From SCGC-AAA076-P13 sp963926355 (GTDB lineage Bacteria; Pseudomonadota; Gammaproteobacteria; Magnimaribacterales; D2472): DNA of 64,000 bases. Positions within the stretch are counted from its first letter, which is position 1, and each line of letters begins with the position of its first letter. This document shows positions 26,664 through 35,082 of this stretch, in pieces. Below the pieces are notes generated by a model. The model searched no databases. It was not told the DNA's origin and worked only from the letters and a program-made list of their open reading frames with translations. The translations under genes were made by a program, and so were the position numbers. The stretch lies in assembly GCA_963926355.1 (NCBI GenBank), contig CAWUWW010000006.1, positions 62,001 to 126,000 on the forward strand. The letters run 5' to 3'.

Positions 26664-29558
26664 CTAGAAGCTAGTTCCAAACTCAAGACCGTATGTTCTA
26701 GGATCTGTATAGGTAGAGAATTGTGCTCCACCTTGAAGCGCGCTAGATGCAGCCCAAGTTCCAACGAACTGATCATCAGCTAAGTTTTTACCGTATACAC
26801 GAACATACCAGTCAGAACCATTTGGTCTGTAAGTAGCTGACATATCCCAGTATTTAGTTTCAGGCATTCTTGCTCTATCTTGATTAAAGACGTTACCTTC
26901 TCTTTCACCCTGGTATCTATAAGAGACTCTAAGTGATGTAACTGAATTATCATTTATCATATCTTTATTTACACCTATACCAAATGAGGACTTAGGAGAC
27001 TGAGGTAATGAATTACCACTTATGTCTACAGTTCCACCTAGACCTGCACCAGTACATGGCACTCCTCCAAGAGGATTGAAAGGTTGTAAACATAGATATC
27101 CAGCAGATTTAAATATTAACATTGGGTTGCCATCAGCTCCTACGGCCCAACCATATGTAACCACTCCAGCAGGATCATAAGGCAAACTTTGAAGACCAGC
27201 ACCTAAAGCAGTTGGTGTACAAAGACCTATGGCTGTTGCACAACCGGCAACACCTTGAGTGAACCCAGCAGGATTTACATCTAAAAGAGCGACTGCATTT
27301 CCTGGATTAATTGGATCAGGTAATCTTTGATCGCCAAGCTCACTTTCAACAAGCAACCAATTAATATCAATACTCATAGTCTCACTAAGGAAAGCAAGCA
27401 TGTTACCTTCAAAGCCCATAATCTCTGCATCAATGTTGTAGTTTTTTGAACCAGCATTTTCAATGTTTGATATAAGCATTCCATCTGTAGTGTTCATAAA
27501 TAATGAAGCATTAAACAAAACCTTTCCGTCAAATAAAATACTTTTAGTACCTATTTCAAAGACGCCTGTTTCTTCTTTGGCATAAGGATCTGAAACTGAT
27601 CCAATCACCGGGTTATTACCACCAGCTTTAGTTGCTGTTGTATAACTTGCATAAATCATTTGATTGTCTGAAAGATCATGTTGTATAGCTAATTTATAAG
27701 CTAAGCCATCGTCTTTAACAGTCTCATAAGTTGGGAAGAATCCGTACTCACCAGAATCCCATTGTGATTGAGGGTAGTTAGGACAATCGAAGTCTGTAAG
27801 ACAAGTCATTATAGAATCTTTAACCGTATCATCATTATATCTAAGACCAATAGTTAGCTTAGTTACATCTGAAAGATCAACATATAACTCTCCAAGTAAG
27901 GCATTTGATTTAATTCTTACGTGATCGTCATTAAGATAACCTCTAAGTTCAGTTGGCAAATGGTAAGGGTTTATACCTTGATAATTAAGCAATCCCTGCA
28001 AACAATAAGGGTTAGTCGTTGCACCGCCACCAGCTGCCGCATAAGGACCAAGAACTCCAGATTGACATGCTGCACTTCCAGCTAATCCACCTAGTACCCA
28101 TGTTTGATAAAAAGGAATTCCTCCGTAAGCACCAAAAGCACCTCCGTAAAGAGCGTTATTGTATGGGTGGGCTGAGAAATCACTTGTTAAATTCCAAGCA
28201 GCAGTTTGCACTTGATATCTATTGTGAGATCTAGAATCATAAGTATATAGACCGGCAGTAAAGTTGATAGGTCCGTCATAGTCAGAAACAATAGTTATTT
28301 CCCCTTGATTGCTATTACTTGTAGCATTTGAGAACTCATAAGTTCTGTCACCTGTTACTGTTTCAGTAAAACTATAATCTGTTCCATTAAAATTTCCGCC
28401 AAATGTTGCAGGGAAGGACACCGCAGGTAAGCCATATGCTGCAAGAATTCCTGGGAATGGTCTTTCGCTATGAGAATAATCGTTATCCCCCATATGAAAG
28501 TAATCTCTAATTGTATGAGTAAGTTTAACTGAAAGTTGTAATTCACTTGTTAGCTCAGTTACAAATTCTAATTGTGAATTACTCCACTCAGATTTATGGT
28601 CTGGGTTTCTTGTTAAATATGCTTCTCTAAAGCTATTTGGACCTACGACACCAGCATATTGATTAACAAAGGCTGAGCTTTCTAGTCCAGCTACTAAGTT
28701 AAATAAAGCAGCTGTACTTCCTCTTGAATCAGCGGACAAATTAAGAGAACCTACTGCTAAAGGATTACAACCTAATAAAGTATGAGGCTCACAAACAATA
28801 GTACCTATATTATTTCTACTATCTTCTGCTTTGTAGAAACTATGGTTAAATTTAACAAACGTTGTATCACTAATATCATAATCAATTGATAATCTTCCGC
28901 CCTCAGCATCCTTGTCATTAAAGGTAGAGTTATCTCTTAAGTTTATGGTGAAACCATCTCTTGTAGAAGTGGTAACTGCAAGTCTAGTTCTTAGCTTATC
29001 TGAAATAGGAATATTAATGACTCCTGTCATATCATTTTGACCAAAGTTACCTTTTAAAATATCAAACTTACCACCAAACTCTGAAGTTGGTCTTTTTGTA
29101 ACTTGGTTAATTACGCCTACTACAGCATTTCTTCCAAATAAAGTCCCTTGAGGTCCTTTTAGAACTTCAACACGCTCAACATCAAGGAAGCCAAGATCAT
29201 AAAAGCCTGATGAACCAACATCATGACCATTTTCTGATACAACAACTGCCCCAACAACAGCGGCACCTACTCCGTAAGAACCCGTTCCTCTGATTGCAAA
29301 TGAAACACCAGAACCAATTCCTTTATCCATAATAAGGCCTGGAACCATGTCGCCTAAATCCGAAGCGTCTTTGATTAAATTATCTTCCATACTCTGAGCC
29401 GTAAAAGCCTCAATAGAAATAGCTAGATCCTGAACTGATTCAGCTTTTTTTGTAGCTGTAACAACCACCTCTTCAATCTCTTGAGAAGTAATGTTTAAAG
29501 AAAAAACGAAAAGTAAACCTATACTAGAGTTAAGTATATATTTAGTAAATTTGTTCAT
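26664..29558 (-). CDS. TonB-dependent outer-membrane receptor (copy 2)
   Basis: This 964-residue receptor is a paralog of the 23769-26480 gene. It has a signal peptide, the same EIEEVVVTATKKAES start, a plug with LKGPQGTLFGRNAVVGVIN, and a barrel ending DPRTYGLEFGTSF. The N-terminal plug is highly similar between the two, while extracellular loop regions differ in length, such as the Gly/Ala-rich stretch near residues 490-520 here, which fits diverged substrate ranges. A very strong Shine-Dalgarno (AAGGGGGAT) precedes the start. The pair is probably a tandem duplication; the substrate cannot be read from sequence. Confidence 0.93.
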   Translation of the reverse strand: MNKFTKYILNSSIGLLFVFSLNITSQEIEEVVVTATKKAESVQDLAISIEAFTAQSMEDNLIKDASDLGDMVPGLIMDKGIGSGVSFAIRGTGSYGVGAAVVGAVVVSENGHDVGSSGFYDLGFLDVERVEVLKGPQGTLFGRNAVVGVINQVTKRPTSEFGGKFDILKGNFGQNDMTGVINIPISDKLRTRLAVTTSTRDGFTINLRDNSTFNDKDAEGGRLSIDYDISDTTFVKFNHSFYKAEDSRNNIGTIVCEPHTLLGCNPLAVGSLNLSADSRGSTAALFNLVAGLESSAFVNQYAGVVGPNSFREAYLTRNPDHKSEWSNSQLEFVTELTSELQLSVKLTHTIRDYFHMGDNDYSHSERPFPGILAAYGLPAVSFPATFGGNFNGTDYSFTETVTGDRTYEFSNATSNSNQGEITIVSDYDGPINFTAGLYTYDSRSHNRYQVQTAAWNLTSDFSAHPYNNALYGGAFGAYGGIPFYQTWVLGGLAGSAACQSGVLGPYAAAGGGATTNPYCLQGLLNYQGINPYHLPTELRGYLNDDHVRIKSNALLGELYVDLSDVTKLTIGLRYNDDTVKDSIMTCLTDFDCPNYPQSQWDSGEYGFFPTYETVKDDGLAYKLAIQHDLSDNQMIYASYTTATKAGGNNPVIGSVSDPYAKEETGVFEIGTKSILFDGKVLFNASLFMNTTDGMLISNIENAGSKNYNIDAEIMGFEGNMLAFLSETMSIDINWLLVESELGDQRLPDPINPGNAVALLDVNPAGFTQGVAGCATAIGLCTPTALGAGLQSLPYDPAGVVTYGWAVGADGNPMLIFKSAGYLCLQPFNPLGGVPCTGAGLGGTVDISGNSLPQSPKSSFGIGVNKDMINDNSVTSLRVSYRYQGEREGNVFNQDRARMPETKYWDMSATYRPNGSDWYVRVYGKNLADDQFVGTWAASSALQGGAQFSTYTDPRTYGLEFGTSF

Positions 29559-29638
29559 AATTTATCCCCCTTAATGGAATTAGAACTTTTAATTATAAAA
29601 ACTATATCACTAAAAAATAGTTATAAAAATATATATAT

Positions 29639-29682
29639 TAATCGTATATAATTAATCATATTATTTATTAATAATACGATTA
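29639..29682. repeat. AT-rich inverted repeat at the end of yidD
   Basis: TAATCGTAT at 29639-29647 is repeated inverted at 29674-29682, overlapping the yidD stop codon, with a 26-base AT-rich spacer. It could be a weak terminator or a binding site in the 121-base gap before the receptor gene. No clear T-run follows, so the function is open. Confidence 0.35.
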
Positions 29683-29877
29683 TTCTTTATGCCAAGGATG
29701 GCATTTAGATATTCTTACAACTGAGAGATGAATGCCTTTAAAAATTCCAAACTTCTCAATTGACTCAATAGCGTATTGAGAACATGTTGGATTGAATCTG
29801 CAGGATGGAGGCGTTAGAGGCGATATAAAATATCTATAAAATCTGATTGGCAGGATGAATATTTTTATAAAAAACAT
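29680..29877 (-). CDS. yidD: Membrane protein insertion efficiency factor YidD
   Basis: YidD assists YidC-mediated insertion of inner-membrane proteins. The 65-residue product shows the full family core: RFYRYFISPLTPPSCRF, then NPTCSQYAIESIEKFG and RISKCHPWHKE. It stops right after CHPW, whereas many relatives continue with a GGYDPVP-like tail. YidD genes usually lie between rnpA and yidC; here it follows thrS by 11 bases instead. The conserved cysteines are all present, so it is probably functional. Confidence 0.92.
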   Translation of the reverse strand: MFFIKIFILPIRFYRYFISPLTPPSCRFNPTCSQYAIESIEKFGIFKGIHLSVVRISKCHPWHKE

Positions 29878-29888
29878 ATCGCCATATT

Positions 29889-31820
29889 CTATTGGGGACG
29901 AGTGTTTTCTTGAATTAAGATATTAATTGCCTCTTCTAAACCACAAACTTCTGTTTTATCACTATCCATACGTCTTATAGAGACAGTTCTATCTTCTTGC
30001 TCTCTTTTTCCAAGAGCAATAATTACCGGAACTTTCACTGAACTATGTTCACGAACTTTATAGCTAATTTTTTCATTTCTTAAATCAACATTACATCTTA
30101 TTCCGCCCTTACTTAGCTTATCGATGATTTCATTAGCATATTCATCAGCGTCAGAAATAATAGTAGCTACAACGACTTGAACTGGAGCAAGCCAAAAAGG
30201 AAGTTTGCCTGAGTAGTTTTCTATCAAGACTCCTATAAATCTTTCAAAAGAACCAAGGATGGCTCTATGAATCATAACAGGCCTATGCTTAGAGCCGTCC
30301 TCCCCAACATATTCTGCATCAAGTCTTTCTGGAAGATTAAAATCTGCCTGGAAGGTTCCGCATTGCCACTCTCTCCCTATTGCATCTGTTAAAACAAAAT
30401 CAAGCTTTGGGCCATAGAAAGCTCCGCCGCCTTCTTCTAGCTGATAAGGAAGTCCTAAATTTTTAATTGCTGACTCTAGAGCATGCTCTGCTTTATCCCA
30501 AACTTCGTCACTACCAACTCTAACCTCTGGACGAGTAGAAAGTTTAATATCAAACTTCTCAAAACCTAGGTCTTTATATATACGAGATAATAATTCAATA
30601 AATAAACCAGTCTCTGATTCTATTTGTTCTTCGGTACAAAAGATATGACCATCATCTTGAGTAAACCCTCTTACTCTCATTAATCCATGCATAGTTCCAG
30701 ATGCCTCATATCTATGACAAGACCCAAACTCTGCCAATCTTAAAGGCAGGTCTCTATAAGACTTAAGCCCTTGATTGTATATCTGAACATGGCAAGGACA
30801 ATTCATTGGCTTTAGAGCATTAACTCTTTTTTCATTAGCATGCTCTTCATCAATTTCTGTAATAAACATATTTTCTCGATATTTATCCCAATGACCCGAA
30901 GCTTCCCATAACTTTCTATCTAGAACTTGAGGGGTCTTAATCTCCTTATAGCCGGAAGATTCTAAATTCGATCTCATGTAACTCTCTAAGAGTCTATAGA
31001 TTGTCCAGCCATCCGGATGCCAGAAAACCATACCCGGAGCTTCTTCTTGAAAATGAAATAAATTCATTTCCTTTCCCAGCCTTCTATGATCTCTTTTTTC
31101 TGCCTCTTCTATTCTTTCTAAATATGCACTTAAATCTTTTTCATTCTTCCATGCAGTTCCATATATTCTAGTGAGCATTTTATTATTAGAATCTCCTTTC
31201 CAATATGCTCCTGCTATTTTTAATAATTTGAATGCGCCTATATGCTTAAAATTTGGAATATGGGGCCCTCGACATAAATCAACAAACTTAGAATCATCTT
31301 GATAATAAAGTTGAAAGTTATCTTCTTGCTCAGAGTCGTTAATAATAGATTCCTTGTATGACTCTCCTTCTAATTTAAATATCTCAATAGCCTCTTGTTT
31401 TGTATTAAGTTTTTTTGTTATGGATGAGTTAGATGAAATAATTTTTTTCATCTCCTTTTCGATAGACCCTAAATCTTCTGGTGATATAGGTTTTGTAAAT
31501 TCGAAATCATAATAAAACCCATCAGTGATAGTTGGGCCAATGGCCAACTTGGTTCCAGGGAATAAATTCCTTACAGCTCTAGCTAAAACTTGGGCAGTTA
31601 AGGTATGTCTCATTATTTCTAAGCCATCATCAGAATCTATAGTTATTATTGAAACCTTTGAGTCTTCATTTATAGGGTCGTTTAGATCTTTTTGAACGCC
31701 ATTAACAGTCACAGCAAGTGCTGCTTTAGCAAGGCCAGGCCCAATACTAGAAGCTAAATCAAAGCCTGTTGATCCTGTCTCTAATTCTCGAATACTTCCG
31801 TCTGGTAATGTAATATTCAT
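29889..31820 (-). CDS. thrS: Threonyl-tRNA synthetase
   Basis: ThrRS charges tRNA-Thr and edits mischarged Ser-tRNA. Domains in order are TGS (about 1-60, beginning MNITLPDGS), the editing domain (about 65-240, with HTLTAQVLARAVR and the later CRGPHIPN), the class II catalytic core with zinc-ligand MNCPCH near residue 335 and GFTQDDGHIF, and the anticodon-binding domain from about 540. The 643-residue length is normal. The gene is followed by yidD rather than infC-rpmI-rplT, and the hydrolase-membrane fusion gene lies 10 bases upstream. Confidence 0.98.
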   Translation of the reverse strand: MNITLPDGSIRELETGSTGFDLASSIGPGLAKAALAVTVNGVQKDLNDPINEDSKVSIITIDSDDGLEIMRHTLTAQVLARAVRNLFPGTKLAIGPTITDGFYYDFEFTKPISPEDLGSIEKEMKKIISSNSSITKKLNTKQEAIEIFKLEGESYKESIINDSEQEDNFQLYYQDDSKFVDLCRGPHIPNFKHIGAFKLLKIAGAYWKGDSNNKMLTRIYGTAWKNEKDLSAYLERIEEAEKRDHRRLGKEMNLFHFQEEAPGMVFWHPDGWTIYRLLESYMRSNLESSGYKEIKTPQVLDRKLWEASGHWDKYRENMFITEIDEEHANEKRVNALKPMNCPCHVQIYNQGLKSYRDLPLRLAEFGSCHRYEASGTMHGLMRVRGFTQDDGHIFCTEEQIESETGLFIELLSRIYKDLGFEKFDIKLSTRPEVRVGSDEVWDKAEHALESAIKNLGLPYQLEEGGGAFYGPKLDFVLTDAIGREWQCGTFQADFNLPERLDAEYVGEDGSKHRPVMIHRAILGSFERFIGVLIENYSGKLPFWLAPVQVVVATIISDADEYANEIIDKLSKGGIRCNVDLRNEKISYKVREHSSVKVPVIIALGKREQEDRTVSIRRMDSDKTEVCGLEEAINILIQENTRPQ

Positions 31821-31830
31821 ATCGAGAATA

Positions 31831-33666
31831 TTATATAGGTAAATACAGGACTGTATTAGTTGAAAGTATCATTATAAATATTAACGTTGTGACCATCGGC
31901 CCCAGATAAACCCTTCCAGTCATATAGAAAAAATACCTATTAAAGTATGGCAAAACAAACATCATAGGAACAATTGCAAATAATAAATTCACACTAAGCC
32001 AGTTTGTTGTCCAGAAAACAGTTCCGGTTTTTGCAAAAGTTACGTATTGAATAATTATTATTAACAAGAGTCCTAATGAGTTTGCAAATCCTGCTATGAG
32101 CATAGAATACCATTCTGACTGACCTTCTATTCTCATTGCCCCATTTACCCTTAATGAATTAGAGAAAAAGAATATAAAAAAGAAAGGGGCATACATTGCT
32201 AAAACTTTTAACATTTCAGGTTGAAATATTCTTACTCCCATAAACCAAAATCTATAATCTACATGAAAAATATAATAGATAAAAAATAGCAGTAAATAGT
32301 AAATAGTAAAAACTATAAGTGCCAGTACAAAGGTTTTTAATATGTATTTTGGGTTAGCTTTAAGTCCCCAAGATTTTGATGACACACCATGCTTTTTGCC
32401 AAAAAACTGGTATGACAGCGTAAATAAAATTAGCCCTATAATTCCATTAAAGGTAGCCCAGAGCATTACAGAATTATTCATTCTCTGAGGATAAAACCAA
32501 GTTAATTCTCTATTTGCAGCAGCAGAAAAAATATTTTTAGCCGCATCAACCATGGGTATATATGAAAGACATGCTATTGAGGCGCCAAGAAAAAATATTA
32601 TCCAAAAAATTATTTTTGATTTTCCGCTCTGGATAGGGAGAGGTTTTGGTATATCTCTTACTAAAGGCTTAAAGAGATTTAGAGACAGTAAAACCTTAGA
32701 TAAAGGTAGAAGCATTATTAATGCAGCAACCATTGATATTAATGTCATTAATTCTTTCCACTGCCATATCTGATTAAAGGAATCTAGATTAGATTTAATA
32801 TCAAAAACTTTTTCAAAATACTCTATTTGATTTGCAGTGGCTATATTATTGTAGGGCTGAAAGGGATGAATAAGTTCTTCATTATGAATGACTCTTAACG
32901 ACCTATCATCTAAAGAACCATAGTATTTACCTAACTCGACCTTCTTTACAAGGTCGTTACCATTATTAATGCCCCAATTAATAACTCTAATAGACTCAGG
33001 TGCAATCTTCATATTTGAAGCGCTCCAGCCAGTTAATTCATTTCTGAATGCTCCTTCATCATAGAGCGCGTAACTGACACCAACATTAGATCTAATATCA
33101 TTAAGTACATTATCTAAAAGAGTTAAAACATACCCTGATACAAAAATAGAATGGAGCTTACTGGGTTTATTATTTTCAATTGCCTGTTTTCCAAAGTAAT
33201 TAGCGCCTCTTATAGCAGCATTACCTCCCATTGAATGACCTGTAGTTGCAATCTTATTGGTATCTATATAATTTAGAAATTTGCCTGTATGCGCTTTTTC
33301 AACCAAGGTAAACATTCCATACCCTTCAGTGGTAGCTGATCTTCTGCTTCTTGACGAGCTAGAGAGACCTTGAGCATAGGGATCAATTAAGGCAACAACC
33401 ATACCCCTTCTTGATAACTCTATAGCAATATTTGATAGGGCTTCTTTTGACCTTTGAAACCCAGGGACTACAACAATAAATGGAGCCTTATTTTTATTAG
33501 TTGCTGAGTCAGGCTTGTATAAATCAAAAACTAAATGCTGTCCATTATTAGTTGGGATCTTCATAGATCTTACTTCTACTTTTCCAAAATCAGATTGAAT
33601 TAGTGATGCAGTAAAACTACAAATAACAATAATACAAATGTACTTTAGTAAAATTTTCATTCGCAC
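31831..33666 (-). CDS. Alpha/beta-hydrolase fused to a multi-helix membrane domain
   Basis: This 611-residue protein starts with a signal or anchor segment (about 5-22), then an alpha/beta-hydrolase domain with oxyanion-region PFIVVVPGF, DPYAQGLSSSS and nucleophile elbow GHSMGG (Ser145). From about residue 310 to the end there are about eight predicted membrane helices separated by short loops (for example LALIVFTIYYLLLFFIYYIF). I do not recognise the membrane part as a known transporter. The hydrolase domain would face the periplasm if the N-terminal segment is cleaved or inserted. It may process a lipid or exported ester. It precedes thrS by 10 bases. Function unknown. Confidence 0.75.
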   Translation of the reverse strand: MRMKILLKYICIIVICSFTASLIQSDFGKVEVRSMKIPTNNGQHLVFDLYKPDSATNKNKAPFIVVVPGFQRSKEALSNIAIELSRRGMVVALIDPYAQGLSSSSRSRRSATTEGYGMFTLVEKAHTGKFLNYIDTNKIATTGHSMGGNAAIRGANYFGKQAIENNKPSKLHSIFVSGYVLTLLDNVLNDIRSNVGVSYALYDEGAFRNELTGWSASNMKIAPESIRVINWGINNGNDLVKKVELGKYYGSLDDRSLRVIHNEELIHPFQPYNNIATANQIEYFEKVFDIKSNLDSFNQIWQWKELMTLISMVAALIMLLPLSKVLLSLNLFKPLVRDIPKPLPIQSGKSKIIFWIIFFLGASIACLSYIPMVDAAKNIFSAAANRELTWFYPQRMNNSVMLWATFNGIIGLILFTLSYQFFGKKHGVSSKSWGLKANPKYILKTFVLALIVFTIYYLLLFFIYYIFHVDYRFWFMGVRIFQPEMLKVLAMYAPFFFIFFFSNSLRVNGAMRIEGQSEWYSMLIAGFANSLGLLLIIIIQYVTFAKTGTVFWTTNWLSVNLLFAIVPMMFVLPYFNRYFFYMTGRVYLGPMVTTLIFIMILSTNTVLYLPI

Positions 33667-33668
33667 AT

Positions 33669-33674
33669 TATAAT
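33669..33674 (+). promoter_or_regulatory. -10 element upstream of tRNA-Arg(CCT)
   Basis: A perfect TATAAT lies 25 bases before the mature tRNA start, giving a short 5' leader to be trimmed by RNase P. A matching -35 box is weak (TTTAGT with 19-base spacing), so only the -10 is annotated. Confidence 0.45.
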
Positions 33675-33698
33675 CTTGAAGAGAGATTAATTAATACT

Positions 33699-33773
33699 GC
33701 CTTCTTAGTTAAATGGATATAACAGATCCCTCCTAAGGATTAGTTGCAGGTTCGATTCCTGCAGAGGGCGCCA
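33699..33773 (+). tRNA. tRNA-Arg, anticodon CCT
   Basis: This cloverleaf has acceptor stem GCCTTCT with AGAGGGC (one G-T pair) and anticodon stem GATCC/GGATT around loop CTCCTAA (anticodon CCT, reading AGG). The T arm GCAGG-TTCGATT-CCTGC is perfect, and an encoded CCA follows discriminator G. It lies divergently between the hydrolase fusion gene and the secreted protein genes. Confidence 0.97.
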
Positions 33774-33780
33774 TAAAAAA

Positions 33781-33799
33781 ACCCTCTATAAAAGAGGGT
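33781..33799 (-). terminator. Intrinsic terminator between tRNA-Arg and the secreted protein gene
   Basis: Stem ACCCTCT/AGAGGGT with a 5-base loop is followed on the minus strand by six T (complement of A at 33775-33780). It suits the minus-strand gene ending at 33820. On the plus strand it follows the tRNA by seven bases but has only a weak T-run, so it may act in both directions. Confidence 0.75.
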
Positions 33800-33819
33800 C
33801 TTTAAAAGTTTCAAACATC

Positions 33820-34521
33820 CTACTCAACTCTTACCATCAAGTCGTCTGAGTGCTCTAATACATCAAGTTTCACATCAGCTAGTTCACTTTCATGAATATC
33901 GCCAATTACCTTAACTTTTTTAGCAAAGTCTGCATAACTATCGTAACCACAAACAAAATACCAAGCCTGTTCTGGGCCCAAGATATGCTCCATTAAATTG
34001 CAACCACCAAAGGCAGTATCATATGCTCCAAATATTTTTCTAGCATTAGCTCTTTTTTCATTATCAGTTAGATAAGGTCCAAAAGAATAAGTTGCCATAA
34101 GAATATAAGGCGTCTTCTTCCTTAGATTTTTTTCAACCATTGCCAGTAAGTTATCAGAATGATCTCCATATAACTGCTTAGGCTCTCTAGTTAAAGGCTC
34201 ATCAGCATTATCATTTATCTCTGCAAACTGCTCCCAGCTATCAAAATAACAATAAGTATAGAAAGCTCTATCTCCACCAAATTGATGTCTTAGCAATCCA
34301 CATACGTTATATCCATCTTCTTCTAGTGATTTAACATTTTCTAAAAGACTTTTGGCAATCTTGTCTGCGTTAGAACCTGCGGGCATTGTGTATGAAGATA
34401 GGTAAGCTAAGTTATGTTCCATTTTTTTTGTTTCATGAGTAGCTTCACCATTTTCATGATGCGCACTGAAAGCAAAAAAACTTAAACTTAATAGCGGCAA
34501 TAATATAAATATTTTTTTCAT
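33820..34521 (-). CDS. Secreted protein of unknown function with an internal repeat
   Basis: This 233-residue protein has a signal peptide (about 1-19) and a His/Glu-rich mature N terminus (HHENGEATHETKKMEH). The rest contains two related halves. The first has GYNVCGLLRHQFGGDRAFY, then YFDSWEQFAE and HSDNLLAMVEKNL; the second has GGCNLMEHILGPEQAWYFV, then YDSYADFAK and HSDDLMVRVE. This suggests a duplicated ferredoxin-like (dimeric alpha-beta barrel) domain. I do not recognise the family. A paired Cys in each half (two per half) might form disulfides. It follows the SnoaL-like gene by two bases, so they are likely an operon in the periplasm. Confidence 0.65.
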   Translation of the reverse strand: MKKIFILLPLLSLSFFAFSAHHENGEATHETKKMEHNLAYLSSYTMPAGSNADKIAKSLLENVKSLEEDGYNVCGLLRHQFGGDRAFYTYCYFDSWEQFAEINDNADEPLTREPKQLYGDHSDNLLAMVEKNLRKKTPYILMATYSFGPYLTDNEKRANARKIFGAYDTAFGGCNLMEHILGPEQAWYFVCGYDSYADFAKKVKVIGDIHESELADVKLDVLEHSDDLMVRVE

Positions 34522-34523
34522 TA

Positions 34524-35009
34524 CTAGTCCTCAAAATCTGTTGCTAGAGTCTTATGAACGCCGCCGTAACTAGCTGGAGAATAATGAGCACTTCTTACAA
34601 CCCAGTTATCCCCTTCTTTAACCCAATTCATTGTTACTCTTGTTCTGTAATCACTCATCTGATCTTTGCTTCCAACCATTCCTTCTGAGTAAAATCTAAC
34701 ATGAACTACATCATCAGAAATTGCTGTAGCTTCAGTATAGAAATGTTGAGTTACAGCATCTCCACCATTTGCCCAACTTGCAACGGTTTGCTTGGCTAAA
34801 GGCTTGTGAAAGCTTCCATCAGAATTTGTGTCCAATGTTCCATGCTTACTGCTCATTGCAACGACTGTTTTATAGTCTTTACTATTTCTTGCATCCATAT
34901 ATGCCGATAAAGCTTTTAAAACTTGTGCTTCGCTAGAATCTGCATGATGGTCTGCAAATGTAAAAGTACTGATGCCAAGAATGGCTATCATTAAAGTTAT
35001 TTTATTCAT
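34524..35009 (-). CDS. Secreted SnoaL/DUF4440-like protein
   Basis: This 161-residue protein has a signal peptide (about 1-19, ending TFADHH) and a cone-shaped NTF2/SnoaL-type fold pattern. After an N-terminal helix (VLKALSAYMDARNSKDYKTVVAM), strands carry VRFYSEGMVGSK, RVTMNWVKEGDNWVVRSAHYSP and a short C-terminal tail. This family includes small ligand-binding or enzyme domains, and no catalytic residue set is evident. It is translated immediately before the duplicated-domain secreted protein, so the two may act together. Confidence 0.72.
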   Translation of the reverse strand: MNKITLMIAILGISTFTFADHHADSSEAQVLKALSAYMDARNSKDYKTVVAMSSKHGTLDTNSDGSFHKPLAKQTVASWANGGDAVTQHFYTEATAISDDVVHVRFYSEGMVGSKDQMSDYRTRVTMNWVKEGDNWVVRSAHYSPASYGGVHKTLATDFED

Positions 35010-35082
35010 TTTTTGTTTCCCTAATTAAAAATTAATACGAGTAAATATAGTACATGAATTTAATTAAAGAGAAAAATTAAGT

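Noticed and set aside
33781..33799. Terminator assigned to tRNA-Arg on the plus strand only
   Set aside because: The T-run is strong only on the minus strand, so it was assigned to the secreted protein gene; use by both is possible.
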